The position numbers and the translations under genes were made by a program. From NCBI RefSeq assembly GCF_051195235.1, contig NZ_JBNFZM010000005.1:124001-188000 (forward strand): a stretch of 64,000 bases of DNA, read 5' to 3'. Below are positions 32,257 to 39,971 of the stretch, one piece after another. Each line of letters starts with the position of its first letter. Positions within the stretch are counted from its first letter, which is position 1. The notes under the pieces are model-generated. The model saw nothing but the letters and a program-made list of their open reading frames with translations, was not told the origin of the DNA and did not search any database. This DNA is from Tateyamaria sp947503385. Its GTDB lineage: Bacteria > Pseudomonadota > Alphaproteobacteria > Rhodobacterales > Rhodobacteraceae.

Positions 32257-33399
32257 ATGAGCAATCCAATCAACCCGAACCGCCGTTCCATTCTGACCGC
32301 TGGTGTCGCCGCCGCCGCGCTGAGTGGCATCGCAGCAACCCGCACTGCTGCGCAGGCCGCCCCGCCGACAGCGCGCCAAACGCCCGGCCAAGGCCGCAGG
32401 ATGCTGGGCGCGCTGGAGGTGTCCGCCACAGGTCTGGGCGTGCAAAACCACAGCCGCACCTTCCAAACCACGATCCCCAACCGGGCCGAGATGCACAACA
32501 TCATCCGCAGCGCCTTTGACGAGGGCATCACGTTCTTTGACACGGCCGAGGTGTATGGCCCCCACGACTCCGAACGCATTCTGGGCGAAGCCTCCGGCGC
32601 CATTCGCGACCAGATGCAGATTGCGACCAAGTTCGGCTTTAACGTCGATCTTGAAACCGGCGAATGGGCGCCGGGTCTGATCAGCCGCCCCGATCATATC
32701 AAAAGGGCGGTCGAAGGATCGTTGCGCCGACTGCGCACGGACCGGATCGACCTGCTCTACCAGCACCGTGTGGACCCCGAAGTGCCGATTGAAGACGTGG
32801 CAGGCGCAGTCAAGGACCTAGTGGATGCGGGCAAGGTTCTGCACTGGGGCCTGTCAGAGATGGGGCCGGATACGCTGCGCCGGGCGCACACCGAACTGCC
32901 GGTAAGTGCGGTGCAGAACGAATACTCGATGTTGTGGCGCGGGCCGGAAAACGGCTTGCTCGACTTGTGTGAGGCGTTGGGGATCGGTTTTGTGCCCTTC
33001 AGCCCGCTGGGTTACGGCTTTCTCACCGGGGCCATCGACATGGGCACCAGCTTTGCCCCCGGAGATTTCCGCGCAAACACATCGCGGATGGACACCGAGA
33101 ACCGCGAGGCGAACCTTGCGCTGGTGGAACTGACCCAACGCTGGGCCACCCGCAAGGACGCGACACCAGCCCAGATTGCACTGGCGTGGCTGCTTGCCCA
33201 AGGGCCGTCCATCGTGCCGATCCCCGGCACAACGCAGATGGCACATATGCGGGACAATGCGGGGGCCGCCAGCATCCGGTTCAGCGCGGATGAACTGGCC
33301 GAACTGAACGCAGCCGTCGCCGCCATTGAGGTGCAGGGCGCGCGTATGCCGGCCATGGTGGCCGCGTGGTCCGGGGTCGAGGCCCCAGCACGCAGCTGA
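32257..33399 (+). CDS. Tat-exported aldo/keto reductase
   Basis: 380 residues from ATG 32257 with AAGGAGCC upstream. A twin-arginine signal (PNRRSILTAGVAAAALSGIA) leads the protein, with a likely cleavage around AAQA. The catalytic tetrad of the family is visible: the Asp and Tyr of FFDTAEVYGP, the Lys of QIATKFGF, and the His of LLYQHRVD. NADPH-binding elements PFSPLGYGFLTG and IVPIPGTTQMAHMRDN are complete. Most aldo/keto reductases are cytoplasmic; export with bound cofactor implies Tat-dependent folding before transport. It follows the secreted NTF2-like gene. The substrate is unknown. Confidence 0.86.
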   Translation: MSNPINPNRRSILTAGVAAAALSGIAATRTAAQAAPPTARQTPGQGRRMLGALEVSATGLGVQNHSRTFQTTIPNRAEMHNIIRSAFDEGITFFDTAEVYGPHDSERILGEASGAIRDQMQIATKFGFNVDLETGEWAPGLISRPDHIKRAVEGSLRRLRTDRIDLLYQHRVDPEVPIEDVAGAVKDLVDAGKVLHWGLSEMGPDTLRRAHTELPVSAVQNEYSMLWRGPENGLLDLCEALGIGFVPFSPLGYGFLTGAIDMGTSFAPGDFRANTSRMDTENREANLALVELTQRWATRKDATPAQIALAWLLAQGPSIVPIPGTTQMAHMRDNAGAASIRFSADELAELNAAVAAIEVQGARMPAMVAAWSGVEAPARS

Positions 33400-33402
33400 T
33401 CG

Positions 33403-33460
33403 GCAATAGCCCAAGGCCAGAGCCCGCACCGGCTCTGGCCAAAGCACCACGCGCTATTGC
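33403..33460. terminator. Nested inverted repeats between convergent genes
   Basis: The inner stem is a perfect 10-bp dyad, GGCCAGAGCC (33415-33424) and GGCTCTGGCC (33431-33440). An outer dyad GCAATAGC (33403-33410) and GCTATTGC (33453-33460) encloses it. It is placed right between the stops of the reductase and hydrolase genes. There is no T-tract, but the position and strength suggest a bidirectional transcription end or RNA stabiliser. Confidence 0.5.
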
Positions 33461-34179
33461 GTCCGCGTCAGGTAACGTTCCAGCACCCGGTTAAAAAGGC
33501 CCGGTGACTCAAGATGCACGGCATGGGCACAACCGGGCACCACCGCTAGCTCTGTGTCCGCGATGCCGGTCCATAGCGTTTCGATCTGCGGCCACGCATA
33601 GGTCCGGTCCCGATCTCCCCACAGGACCAGCGTCGGGGATGCGATATGCGGCAAATGCGCCTCACCCGACCAGTTTCGCATAGCTTCGAGACCCGCGAGA
33701 ATGGCAGGCAACCCGGCCCGCGCGGCGAGATCAGAACAGGGCGCGTAAGCCAGGTCTGCCGCGCCGCGCAAAAACCATGTGGCGGCGATCCTGCGGGCCG
33801 TCGCCTCTGCACCGTCATTCCGTGCGCGCGCCATCGACGTCTCTATGGTTTCAAACCGACCGGGCAGCACGCCCACCGGCCCTGTGCCATAGAGGATCAG
33901 ATGATGCACGCGGTCGGGCGCCTGACGCACCATATCCTGTACAATCATGCCACCCATGGAATGGCCCAGCAGATCAAACCGGTGCACACCGCGGCGCGAC
34001 AGCTCTGCCAGAACCCACGCGGCATAGCCGCTGATGCTGTCTATCGGGGCCATGTCGGCGTTCTGTCCAAAGCCGGGCAAATCCACGACAATCAGATCAC
34101 GGCAGCACGCCAGCGGCGCTTGCGCGTCCCATTGCGCGCCGCCGCCCATAAACCCGTGCACAAGGACAAGGGGCGTCAC
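33454..34179 (-). CDS. Alpha/beta hydrolase
   Basis: 241 residues. The oxyanion segment LVLVHGFMGGGAQWD, the nucleophile elbow LLGHSMGG (Ser), the acid-bearing LVLWGDRDRTYAWPQ (Asp), and the final GCAHAVHLESP (His) form a full catalytic triad. A compact lid lies between about 115 and 165. It belongs to the broad esterase/MhpC-like group. The start overlaps the permease stop (ATGA), making it the last gene of the cuyA-importer operon. It may hydrolyse an ester or amide of the imported compound. Confidence 0.85.
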   Translation of the reverse strand: MTPLVLVHGFMGGGAQWDAQAPLACCRDLIVVDLPGFGQNADMAPIDSISGYAAWVLAELSRRGVHRFDLLGHSMGGMIVQDMVRQAPDRVHHLILYGTGPVGVLPGRFETIETSMARARNDGAEATARRIAATWFLRGAADLAYAPCSDLAARAGLPAILAGLEAMRNWSGEAHLPHIASPTLVLWGDRDRTYAWPQIETLWTGIADTELAVVPGCAHAVHLESPGLFNRVLERYLTRTQ

Positions 34180-35741
34180 TTACGCCCGCCCTGCACGATC
34201 CGGTCAAGGATCATGGCACAGAACAGGATGGCAAAGCCCGCCAAAATCCCCTGCCCCACATTGGCGTATTGCAACGCCTCCAGCACGTCCTCGCCCAGCC
34301 CCTTGGCCCCGATCAGCGAGGCGACCACAACCATCGCCAGCGACAGCATGATGGTCTGGTTGATACCCGCCCGGATCGACGGGCCCGCCAGTGGAAGATC
34401 GACCTTGGTCAGCAGATACCACTTGTTCGCGCCAAAGCTGATCGCCGCCTCGCGCACACTTTCAGGCACGCCGCGCAGGCCCAGCACGGTCAGGCGCACC
34501 ACCGGCGTACCGCCAAAGATCATGGTGGTGACCACCGCCGCAGGCTTGCCCGTGCCAAAAAACGCGATAACCGGGATCATGAACACGAATGCGGGCATGG
34601 TCTGCATGAAATCCATAATGGGCTGGATCGCCGCATAGAACCGGGGGCGCCGCGCTGCGAACATGCCCAGCGGGATGCCGATCAGGATCGAGAGACAAGC
34701 CGCCGTGCCCAGCAGCGCCAGAGTCGTCATCGCCTTTTCCCAAAACCCCAGCAGCCCCATGTAGGACAGGAACGCACCTGAATAGATCGCCATGCGCACC
34801 CCCGCCGTCAGCCACGTCAGCAGGATGATCAGCGACGCAATCACGATCCACGGGGTGCTGACAAACACGATTTCAAGCGCATCCAGCACCATGCGGATGC
34901 CGTAGGTGATCCCGTCAAAAAGCGCGTCGCCATTCAGCACTGCCCAGTTAAAGAACGCCTCGACCCCGTCGATGCTGATCAGCCGGATGTCGGGATCGGT
35001 TGGGAATTCCGACAACAACGTGAACCGCCCCGGAAAGCTGTAGTGCATCATCGCAGCAAACACGATCAGCACCATGAAAACGGCGCTGAACACCATATGC
35101 GGCACCGGCATACCCGACCGAACCGACCTGTCGCTCAGCCAATCGGAAAACCGCGCCTCAAGCGCAGTGTTGGCGGTAAAGGCCTGCGCCAGCTTGGCCA
35201 CCACAAGGATCGCGATGCCGGTCAGCACGATGGTCGGCCCTTGGGCGGCGAGCGCCTCGGCCTCTGCGCGGATGCCGCCGATATTGGCTTCGAGCGAATC
35301 CACCGTGCGCTGGAACGCATCCACACGGTCCGAGTTGTTTTCGATTGCGGCGGCCAGTTGCTGACGGCGCAGCTCCAGCGTGCCTTCAATCGACGCAATG
35401 CGCGCCATCGCGTCGGCCGCCAGATCGCCAAAGAGGCCACGGGCGATTTGCACAAAGGCCAGCGCTTCGAGGATCAGAAAGGGCAGCGCCCAGTTCCACA
35501 AGCCGCGCGCGCCAAACCAGATCGGGCCAAACAGGCCAGCCATCAGGTTGAAGGTCGGCGTGAATTTGGACGAGGCACCGATTTTGTCAAACGCCCGAAT
35601 ATAGTAATCGGGCGCGGTCCTGACGAAGGTGCGGATGTTATCCTTGCGCTCTTCTGCATAGGCGCGGGCCGCGTCGGTGTTCGTGTCTTCAAGCGGGTTG
35701 GAACCAAGGTCTTCGGCTGTGTCCACGGTTTGATCCATCAT
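34176..35741 (-). CDS. Glycine betaine/proline-type ABC transporter permease (ProW-like) with long N-terminal extension
   Basis: 521 residues, well above the usual 280-350 for ProW. The C-terminal 220 residues form the permease core (ALLGTAACLSILIGIPLGMF, then FMIPVIAFFGTGKPAAVVTT, then the EAA-like loop SVREAAISFGANKWYLLTKV). The first 300 residues hold extra membrane segments and an unusual helical stretch (about 100-165, ASIEGTLELRRQQLAAAIEN onward) that looks like a coiled coil. The start ATG at 35741 overlaps the ATPase stop. The permease should import a zwitterionic or quaternary ammonium compound, or a related sulfonated solute given the neighbouring lyase. Confidence 0.85.
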   Translation of the reverse strand: MMDQTVDTAEDLGSNPLEDTNTDAARAYAEERKDNIRTFVRTAPDYYIRAFDKIGASSKFTPTFNLMAGLFGPIWFGARGLWNWALPFLILEALAFVQIARGLFGDLAADAMARIASIEGTLELRRQQLAAAIENNSDRVDAFQRTVDSLEANIGGIRAEAEALAAQGPTIVLTGIAILVVAKLAQAFTANTALEARFSDWLSDRSVRSGMPVPHMVFSAVFMVLIVFAAMMHYSFPGRFTLLSEFPTDPDIRLISIDGVEAFFNWAVLNGDALFDGITYGIRMVLDALEIVFVSTPWIVIASLIILLTWLTAGVRMAIYSGAFLSYMGLLGFWEKAMTTLALLGTAACLSILIGIPLGMFAARRPRFYAAIQPIMDFMQTMPAFVFMIPVIAFFGTGKPAAVVTTMIFGGTPVVRLTVLGLRGVPESVREAAISFGANKWYLLTKVDLPLAGPSIRAGINQTIMLSLAMVVVASLIGAKGLGEDVLEALQYANVGQGILAGFAILFCAMILDRIVQGGRK

Positions 35742-36793
35742 GACATCTCCGTCCCTTCGATCACGGTGCGCAGCAGGTCTGCGCGGGTGATGACGCCAGT
35801 GTCCTGACCGTTGATCTGCACGATAATGGGGTGTGCATCGTCAATGGCGAGGGTGATCAGCGTCGACAATGTTTCGGTCTCGTTCACGCGCTTTGCTTCG
35901 GCAGGCAGGCCCCCGTGCATCGCGATATGCGTCTCGATCGGTCGCATGACCGCGTGCGCGTGCACCACCTTGAGCCGGGAGATGCCCGCGACGAAATCGG
36001 CCACGTAATCGTCGGCCGGGTTCATTACGATGTCCTCGGCTGTGCCAATCTGCACCATACGGCCGTCCCGCATGATCGCGATGCGGTCGCCGATGCGCAC
36101 GGCCTCGTCCAGATCATGCGTGATGAAAATCGTCGTTTTCTTGAGGATCTTGCTGAGCCGGATGAATTCGTCCTGCAATTGCCGCCGGATCAATGGGTCC
36201 AGCGCGGAAAACGGCTCGTCCATGAGCAGCACATCGGGGTTGGCCGCAAGGGCGCGGGCCAGACCCACGCGTTGCTGCATCCCACCGGAAAGCTCGTGCG
36301 CAAATTTTGCCCCCCACGCGCCCAGTTCAACAATGTCGAGGATCGCGGCCGCCTGCCGCATCCGTTCGTTTTTGGCGACTTTGCGGATTTCCAGCGGCAT
36401 GGCGACATTGTCCAGCACCGACCGGTGCGGCATCAGCGCAAAGTTCTGGAACACCATGCCGATTTTCTGGTTGCGAAACCGTTGCAATTCGCGCGGACCC
36501 AGAGCCATGACGTCCGTGCCCTCGATCTCGATCCTGCCTGCGGTGGGTTCCAGCAGCCGGTTGAAATGGCGCACGAGCGTGGATTTGCCCGACCCCGACA
36601 GACCCATGATGCAGAAGATTTCGCCCCGGTTCACGGACAGGGACACATCCGCCACACCGACAACGGCGTTGTATTCGGCCAGAACCTGCGCCTTGGTCAG
36701 ACCCCGCTCACGAATGGCCGCAAGTGCCGCCTGTGCGCTGGCGCCGAAAATCTTCCAGATGTTGGAAATCTCAATGACCGTGTCAGACGACAT
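35738..36793 (-). CDS. Glycine betaine/proline-type ABC transporter ATPase (ProV-like)
   Basis: 351 residues from ATG 36793. Walker A GLSGSGKSTLV, signature LSGGMQQRVGLARA, Walker B VLLMDEPFSALD and switch His in FITHDLDEAV are intact. The N-terminal extension ASAQAALAAIRERGLTKAQV is typical of ProV. After about residue 260 a short regulatory segment of CBS type is suggested by VIVQINGQDTGVITRADLL. It energises uptake by the adjacent permease. A 12-bp perfect hairpin separates it from the binding-protein gene. Confidence 0.9.
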   Translation of the reverse strand: MSSDTVIEISNIWKIFGASAQAALAAIRERGLTKAQVLAEYNAVVGVADVSLSVNRGEIFCIMGLSGSGKSTLVRHFNRLLEPTAGRIEIEGTDVMALGPRELQRFRNQKIGMVFQNFALMPHRSVLDNVAMPLEIRKVAKNERMRQAAAILDIVELGAWGAKFAHELSGGMQQRVGLARALAANPDVLLMDEPFSALDPLIRRQLQDEFIRLSKILKKTTIFITHDLDEAVRIGDRIAIMRDGRMVQIGTAEDIVMNPADDYVADFVAGISRLKVVHAHAVMRPIETHIAMHGGLPAEAKRVNETETLSTLITLAIDDAHPIIVQINGQDTGVITRADLLRTVIEGTEMS

Positions 36794-36821
36794 GTCCACC
36801 CCCTGCGCCCCGTGTCCGGTT

Positions 36822-36850
36822 GCGGCAGCGCAGTTGGGCTGCGCTGCCGC
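36822..36850 (-). terminator. Perfect 12-bp hairpin between binding-protein and ATPase genes
   Basis: GCGGCAGCGCAG (36822-36833) and CTGCGCTGCCGC (36839-36850) pair exactly with a 5-nt loop. It follows the binding-protein stop on the minus strand. It most likely stabilises that message or attenuates read-through, giving more binding protein than membrane subunits. Confidence 0.6.
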
Positions 36851-36867
36851 CGTGTGTGCGTGTGTCG

Positions 36868-37833
36868 TCAGAGGCCGAGCCAGCTGTCGACGCGCTCGGA
36901 ATTGGCGTTCACCCACTCCTTGGCGACCTCTGCCGGGTCGCGGCCATTGGCGCTGATCTCAAAGGCCAGTTGGCTCACATCGCCCGCTTCAAGCTGGAAG
37001 TTGGCAAAGAACTCGGCAATTGCCGGTGACCGGTCCGCCAGCGAATTGGACCACGCGATCTGCACATCCTTCAGCGCATCCTTGGACGCCACCATGGATT
37101 TCTCGTACCAATCCGCATCGTCCGACGGCTGGACCATCACGTATTTCGCGGGGTCATATGTCGGCTCTGTCAGCATCTGAACGTCGAACATGAACCACAC
37201 GGCGTGCGGCTCGTAGCAATAGAAAGCATAGCCTTCGCCCTTGGCGACACTGTCCTTGATGCGCGCGGTCTTGACCGCTTCTTCGGCGCGGATGGGTTCA
37301 ATGAAATCAAGAAGACCGTAATCGCGGGTCTTGACCTCGTTCACGTTGGCCGAGGCCCAGCCGGGCGCGCCGATCCACATCTCGCCCTTGCCGTTGCCAT
37401 CGCTGTCCATAAGCGCGGCCACGTCCGGGCGGCCCAGATCGGTGATGTCCGTGATGTTGTTGGCCTCACCAAAGTCCTTCGTGACACAGAAGCCCTGATT
37501 GCCCTGATAGGGATTGGACGACAGCGTGACGGTGCCCGCCTCGTCCACATATTTGTTGGTAAAACTTTCCTGGTTCGGGAGCCAGACATCTGGGTGGACG
37601 TCGATGTCGCCCTTGCCCTGGTCCATCGCCTGAAAGATCGTCGCGTTGTTGCCCGGCACATACTCGACCGTCCCGCCGATGCGCGAACTGACCACTTCGC
37701 CCAATACGTGCGCAATGGCCTGCGCACCGGTCCACGATGGCACGCCGATGGCGACCTCTTCGGCGGCAAAGGCAGGCAGCGCAAACACGCTGACGGCGGT
37801 GGCAAGCCTCAGGGATTTCAGGGTTGTCTTCAT
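36868..37833 (-). CDS. Glycine betaine/proline-type ABC transporter substrate-binding protein
   Basis: 321 residues from ATG 37833 with GAGGAGA upstream. The signal peptide MKTTLKSLRLATAVSVFALP ends near AFA. OpuAC-type pattern: VAIGVPSWTGAQAIAHVLGE, VEYVPGNNATIFQAMDQG, DIDVHPDVWLPNQ, and a C-terminal AEFFANFQLEAGDVSQL. Aromatic residues that usually cage quaternary ammonium groups are plausible (W and Y in VPSWTG, DVWLPN, YCYEPHAVWFMF). It delivers its ligand to the permease encoded downstream; the exact ligand is open because the locus also encodes a cysteate-lyase-like enzyme. Confidence 0.88.
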   Translation of the reverse strand: MKTTLKSLRLATAVSVFALPAFAAEEVAIGVPSWTGAQAIAHVLGEVVSSRIGGTVEYVPGNNATIFQAMDQGKGDIDVHPDVWLPNQESFTNKYVDEAGTVTLSSNPYQGNQGFCVTKDFGEANNITDITDLGRPDVAALMDSDGNGKGEMWIGAPGWASANVNEVKTRDYGLLDFIEPIRAEEAVKTARIKDSVAKGEGYAFYCYEPHAVWFMFDVQMLTEPTYDPAKYVMVQPSDDADWYEKSMVASKDALKDVQIAWSNSLADRSPAIAEFFANFQLEAGDVSQLAFEISANGRDPAEVAKEWVNANSERVDSWLGL

Positions 37834-37873
37834 GGTAGTCTCCTCTGTTGTAACGCGCCGTTGAGGCGTCGAA

Positions 37874-38917
37874 TTAAGTGAGCGATGCAAGCAATTGATC
37901 TTCATAAGCAAACAAGGCTGTCGCCCCGCCTGTGTGCAGAAACAGCACGCGGTCGGTCGGCTTGAAGAAATCCTGCCGGATCAATCCGATCAAGCCTGCC
38001 ATGCCCTTGGCCGAATAGACCGGATCCAAAAGCACGCCTTCCTGCTGCGCGGTCATATGGATTGCCTCAAAAGTAGACGGTGCGGGAATGCCGTAGCCTT
38101 CGCCCACATAGCCGTCGTCGACCAGAATACGGTCCTTGTCGATGCTGCCCGCGCCCAGATGTTCCAACGTGCGCTGGGTCAGGCCGTGCACAGCGGCGAC
38201 CTGACGGTCATGGGGCTGGCGGACACTCACACCCATCACCGGCAGGTCGTAACCCATGGCGTGGAAACCGGCGACCAGTCCCGCTTGTGTCCCCGTGCTG
38301 CCCGTGGCCATCACCAGCCAGTCAAAGCGCTGACCGTCCGCCGCGCACTGGTCGGCAATCTCTTGTGCGCAATTGGCATAGCCCAGCGCGCCGGTCGGGT
38401 TCGACCCGCCGCCGGGAATGAAATAGGGCTTGTGTCCCTTGGCGCGCAGCGCCTCGGCCACCGCCTCACCTTCGGCATTCATATCGAGCCCGGCGGGGCG
38501 AAATTCATGCGTTGCCCCGAAAAGCGTGTCGAGCAGGACATTGCCCGTCACCTCGTAGGACGCATCCCGGTCAGGCACCCGGCGTTCCAGCAGCACATGG
38601 CATTTCATGCCAACCTTGCAGGCCGCCGCCGCTGTCTGGCGCACATGGTTGGATTGCACGGCCCCTTGCGTGACGAGCATGTCGGCCCCTTCGGCGATGG
38701 CCGCTCCAACCAGAAACTCCAGCTTACGGGTTTTGTTGCCGCCCGTGGCAAGGCCGGTGCAATCGTCACGCTTGAGAAACAATGCAGGACCGCCCAGATG
38801 CGCGGACAGGCGTGGCATCGCCTCGATTGCGGTGGGCTGATGGCACAACGCGGTTCTCGGAAAACGGTCGAAATCAATCCGCGAGACCGGGCGCGTCAGT
38901 GTGTCTGTGTCAGCCAT
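37874..38917 (-). CDS. cuyA: D-cysteine desulfhydrase / L-cysteate sulfo-lyase family protein
   Basis: 347 residues from ATG 38917 with AGGAC upstream. It is a PLP enzyme of the ACC-deaminase/D-cysteine desulfhydrase fold. PLP lysine in TGGNKTRKLEFLVG, the SNHVRQTAAAA loop after it (conserved Ser and Asn), the phosphate loop ATGSTGTQAGL and FLHTGGA at the C-terminus are visible. CuyA in marine roseobacters converts L-cysteate to pyruvate, ammonia and sulfite. The divergent LysR neighbour matches the known cuyA-cuyR arrangement. D-cysteine desulfhydrase remains possible, so the symbol is provisional. Confidence 0.72.
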   Translation of the reverse strand: MADTDTLTRPVSRIDFDRFPRTALCHQPTAIEAMPRLSAHLGGPALFLKRDDCTGLATGGNKTRKLEFLVGAAIAEGADMLVTQGAVQSNHVRQTAAAACKVGMKCHVLLERRVPDRDASYEVTGNVLLDTLFGATHEFRPAGLDMNAEGEAVAEALRAKGHKPYFIPGGGSNPTGALGYANCAQEIADQCAADGQRFDWLVMATGSTGTQAGLVAGFHAMGYDLPVMGVSVRQPHDRQVAAVHGLTQRTLEHLGAGSIDKDRILVDDGYVGEGYGIPAPSTFEAIHMTAQQEGVLLDPVYSAKGMAGLIGLIRQDFFKPTDRVLFLHTGGATALFAYEDQLLASLT

Positions 38918-38975
38918 GGCTATGTCCTGATGTGAGTGTCGCGTCGAAGTGTGCCGCAAATCCCCCGCCCGCTCC

Positions 38976-39012
38976 AATGTCATGTGCGAATGACATTATG
39001 CATTTTTTGCAT
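38976..39012. promoter_or_regulatory. Tandem palindromes in the cuyA-LysR intergenic region
   Basis: AATGTCAT (38976-38983) and ATGACATT (38990-38997) form a perfect 8-bp dyad with 6-bp spacer. Immediately after comes ATGCA-TTTTT-TGCAT (38998-39012). The two abutting dyads between divergent genes are a good candidate for LysR recognition and activation sites. Confidence 0.6.
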
Positions 39013-39027
39013 TATGCCTCCCAAAGA

Positions 39028-39945
39028 ATGGACACGACTCTGTTTCGCGATCTCGAACGGCTGCGGCAAACGGGAAACTTTTCGCAAGCCGCAGCCCTTG
39101 GCAATCTCAGCCAGCCTGCTTTGTCCCGGCGGATCAAATCGCTTGAGGCTTGGGTCGGCGCGCTTCTTGTGGACCGATCCCGCCAGCCCGTGCAACTGAC
39201 CGAGGCCGGAACACGCATTCTCGAAGCGGGATTGCAGGCGCTGACGCGCATCGAACACGAACGCAGCCAGATTCGCGCGGCGATGGCCCTGCCGGACAAA
39301 TACGTGGTTACCTTTGCGACGCAGCATTCCATCGGCTGGCGTTTCTATCCTGCTTGGCTGCAATCGCTGGAAACGGCTTATGGGCCAGTATTGTCGCGGT
39401 TGCGGGCCGACGATCTGCCCAATTGCCTGCGTGATCTGAAACGGGGAGATGTGGATTATGTCATTGCCTATGCGGGGCCGGGCGCATCCGATGCGCCCGA
39501 CGTCGAAGGCATCGTCATCGGGCATGATCGCCTGATCCCGGTGTGCAAACCTGACGGCGACGGCGCGCCCTTGTTCCGGTTCGATGCGGCAGATGTGCAA
39601 ATGCCGTTTCTGCGGTTTGGCGCAGCAGCACCGATTGGCGCGCTGCTCGAACCGATGCTGGCCAAGCACGGGCTGACTTCGCGCCTGCACACGGTCTATG
39701 AAAACTCCATGGCGGGCGCTTTGCGTATACGAGCGCGCGCGGGCGACGGCGTGGCGTGGCTGCCCAGCAGCCTTGTGTCCCCGGACATCGAGGCAGGCCA
39801 CCTGATGTGTACGGGCGCGCAAGACTGGCAAGTGCCCCTCGAGATACGCCTGTTGCGCAATCCCGAGCGTACGAACCGCATGACACGCTCGATCTGGTCC
39901 TTCCTTGCCCCGCGCGACGCGGCACCGCTTGTCACGACGGATTGA
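39028..39945 (+). CDS. LysR family transcriptional regulator (CuyR-like)
   Basis: 305 residues from ATG 39028. Winged helix: MDTTLFRDLERLRQTGNFSQ, then NLSQPALSRRIKSLEAWVG. The effector domain from about 95 begins VVTFATQHSIGWRFYPAWLQ. It is divergent from the cuyA-like gene with two palindromes between, so it probably activates that operon in response to a pathway compound. The relation to the known CuyR rests on this position. Confidence 0.85.
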   Translation: MDTTLFRDLERLRQTGNFSQAAALGNLSQPALSRRIKSLEAWVGALLVDRSRQPVQLTEAGTRILEAGLQALTRIEHERSQIRAAMALPDKYVVTFATQHSIGWRFYPAWLQSLETAYGPVLSRLRADDLPNCLRDLKRGDVDYVIAYAGPGASDAPDVEGIVIGHDRLIPVCKPDGDGAPLFRFDAADVQMPFLRFGAAAPIGALLEPMLAKHGLTSRLHTVYENSMAGALRIRARAGDGVAWLPSSLVSPDIEAGHLMCTGAQDWQVPLEIRLLRNPERTNRMTRSIWSFLAPRDAAPLVTTD

Positions 39946-39971
39946 GCGTTGCGACATCCGAACCCTTGGCG

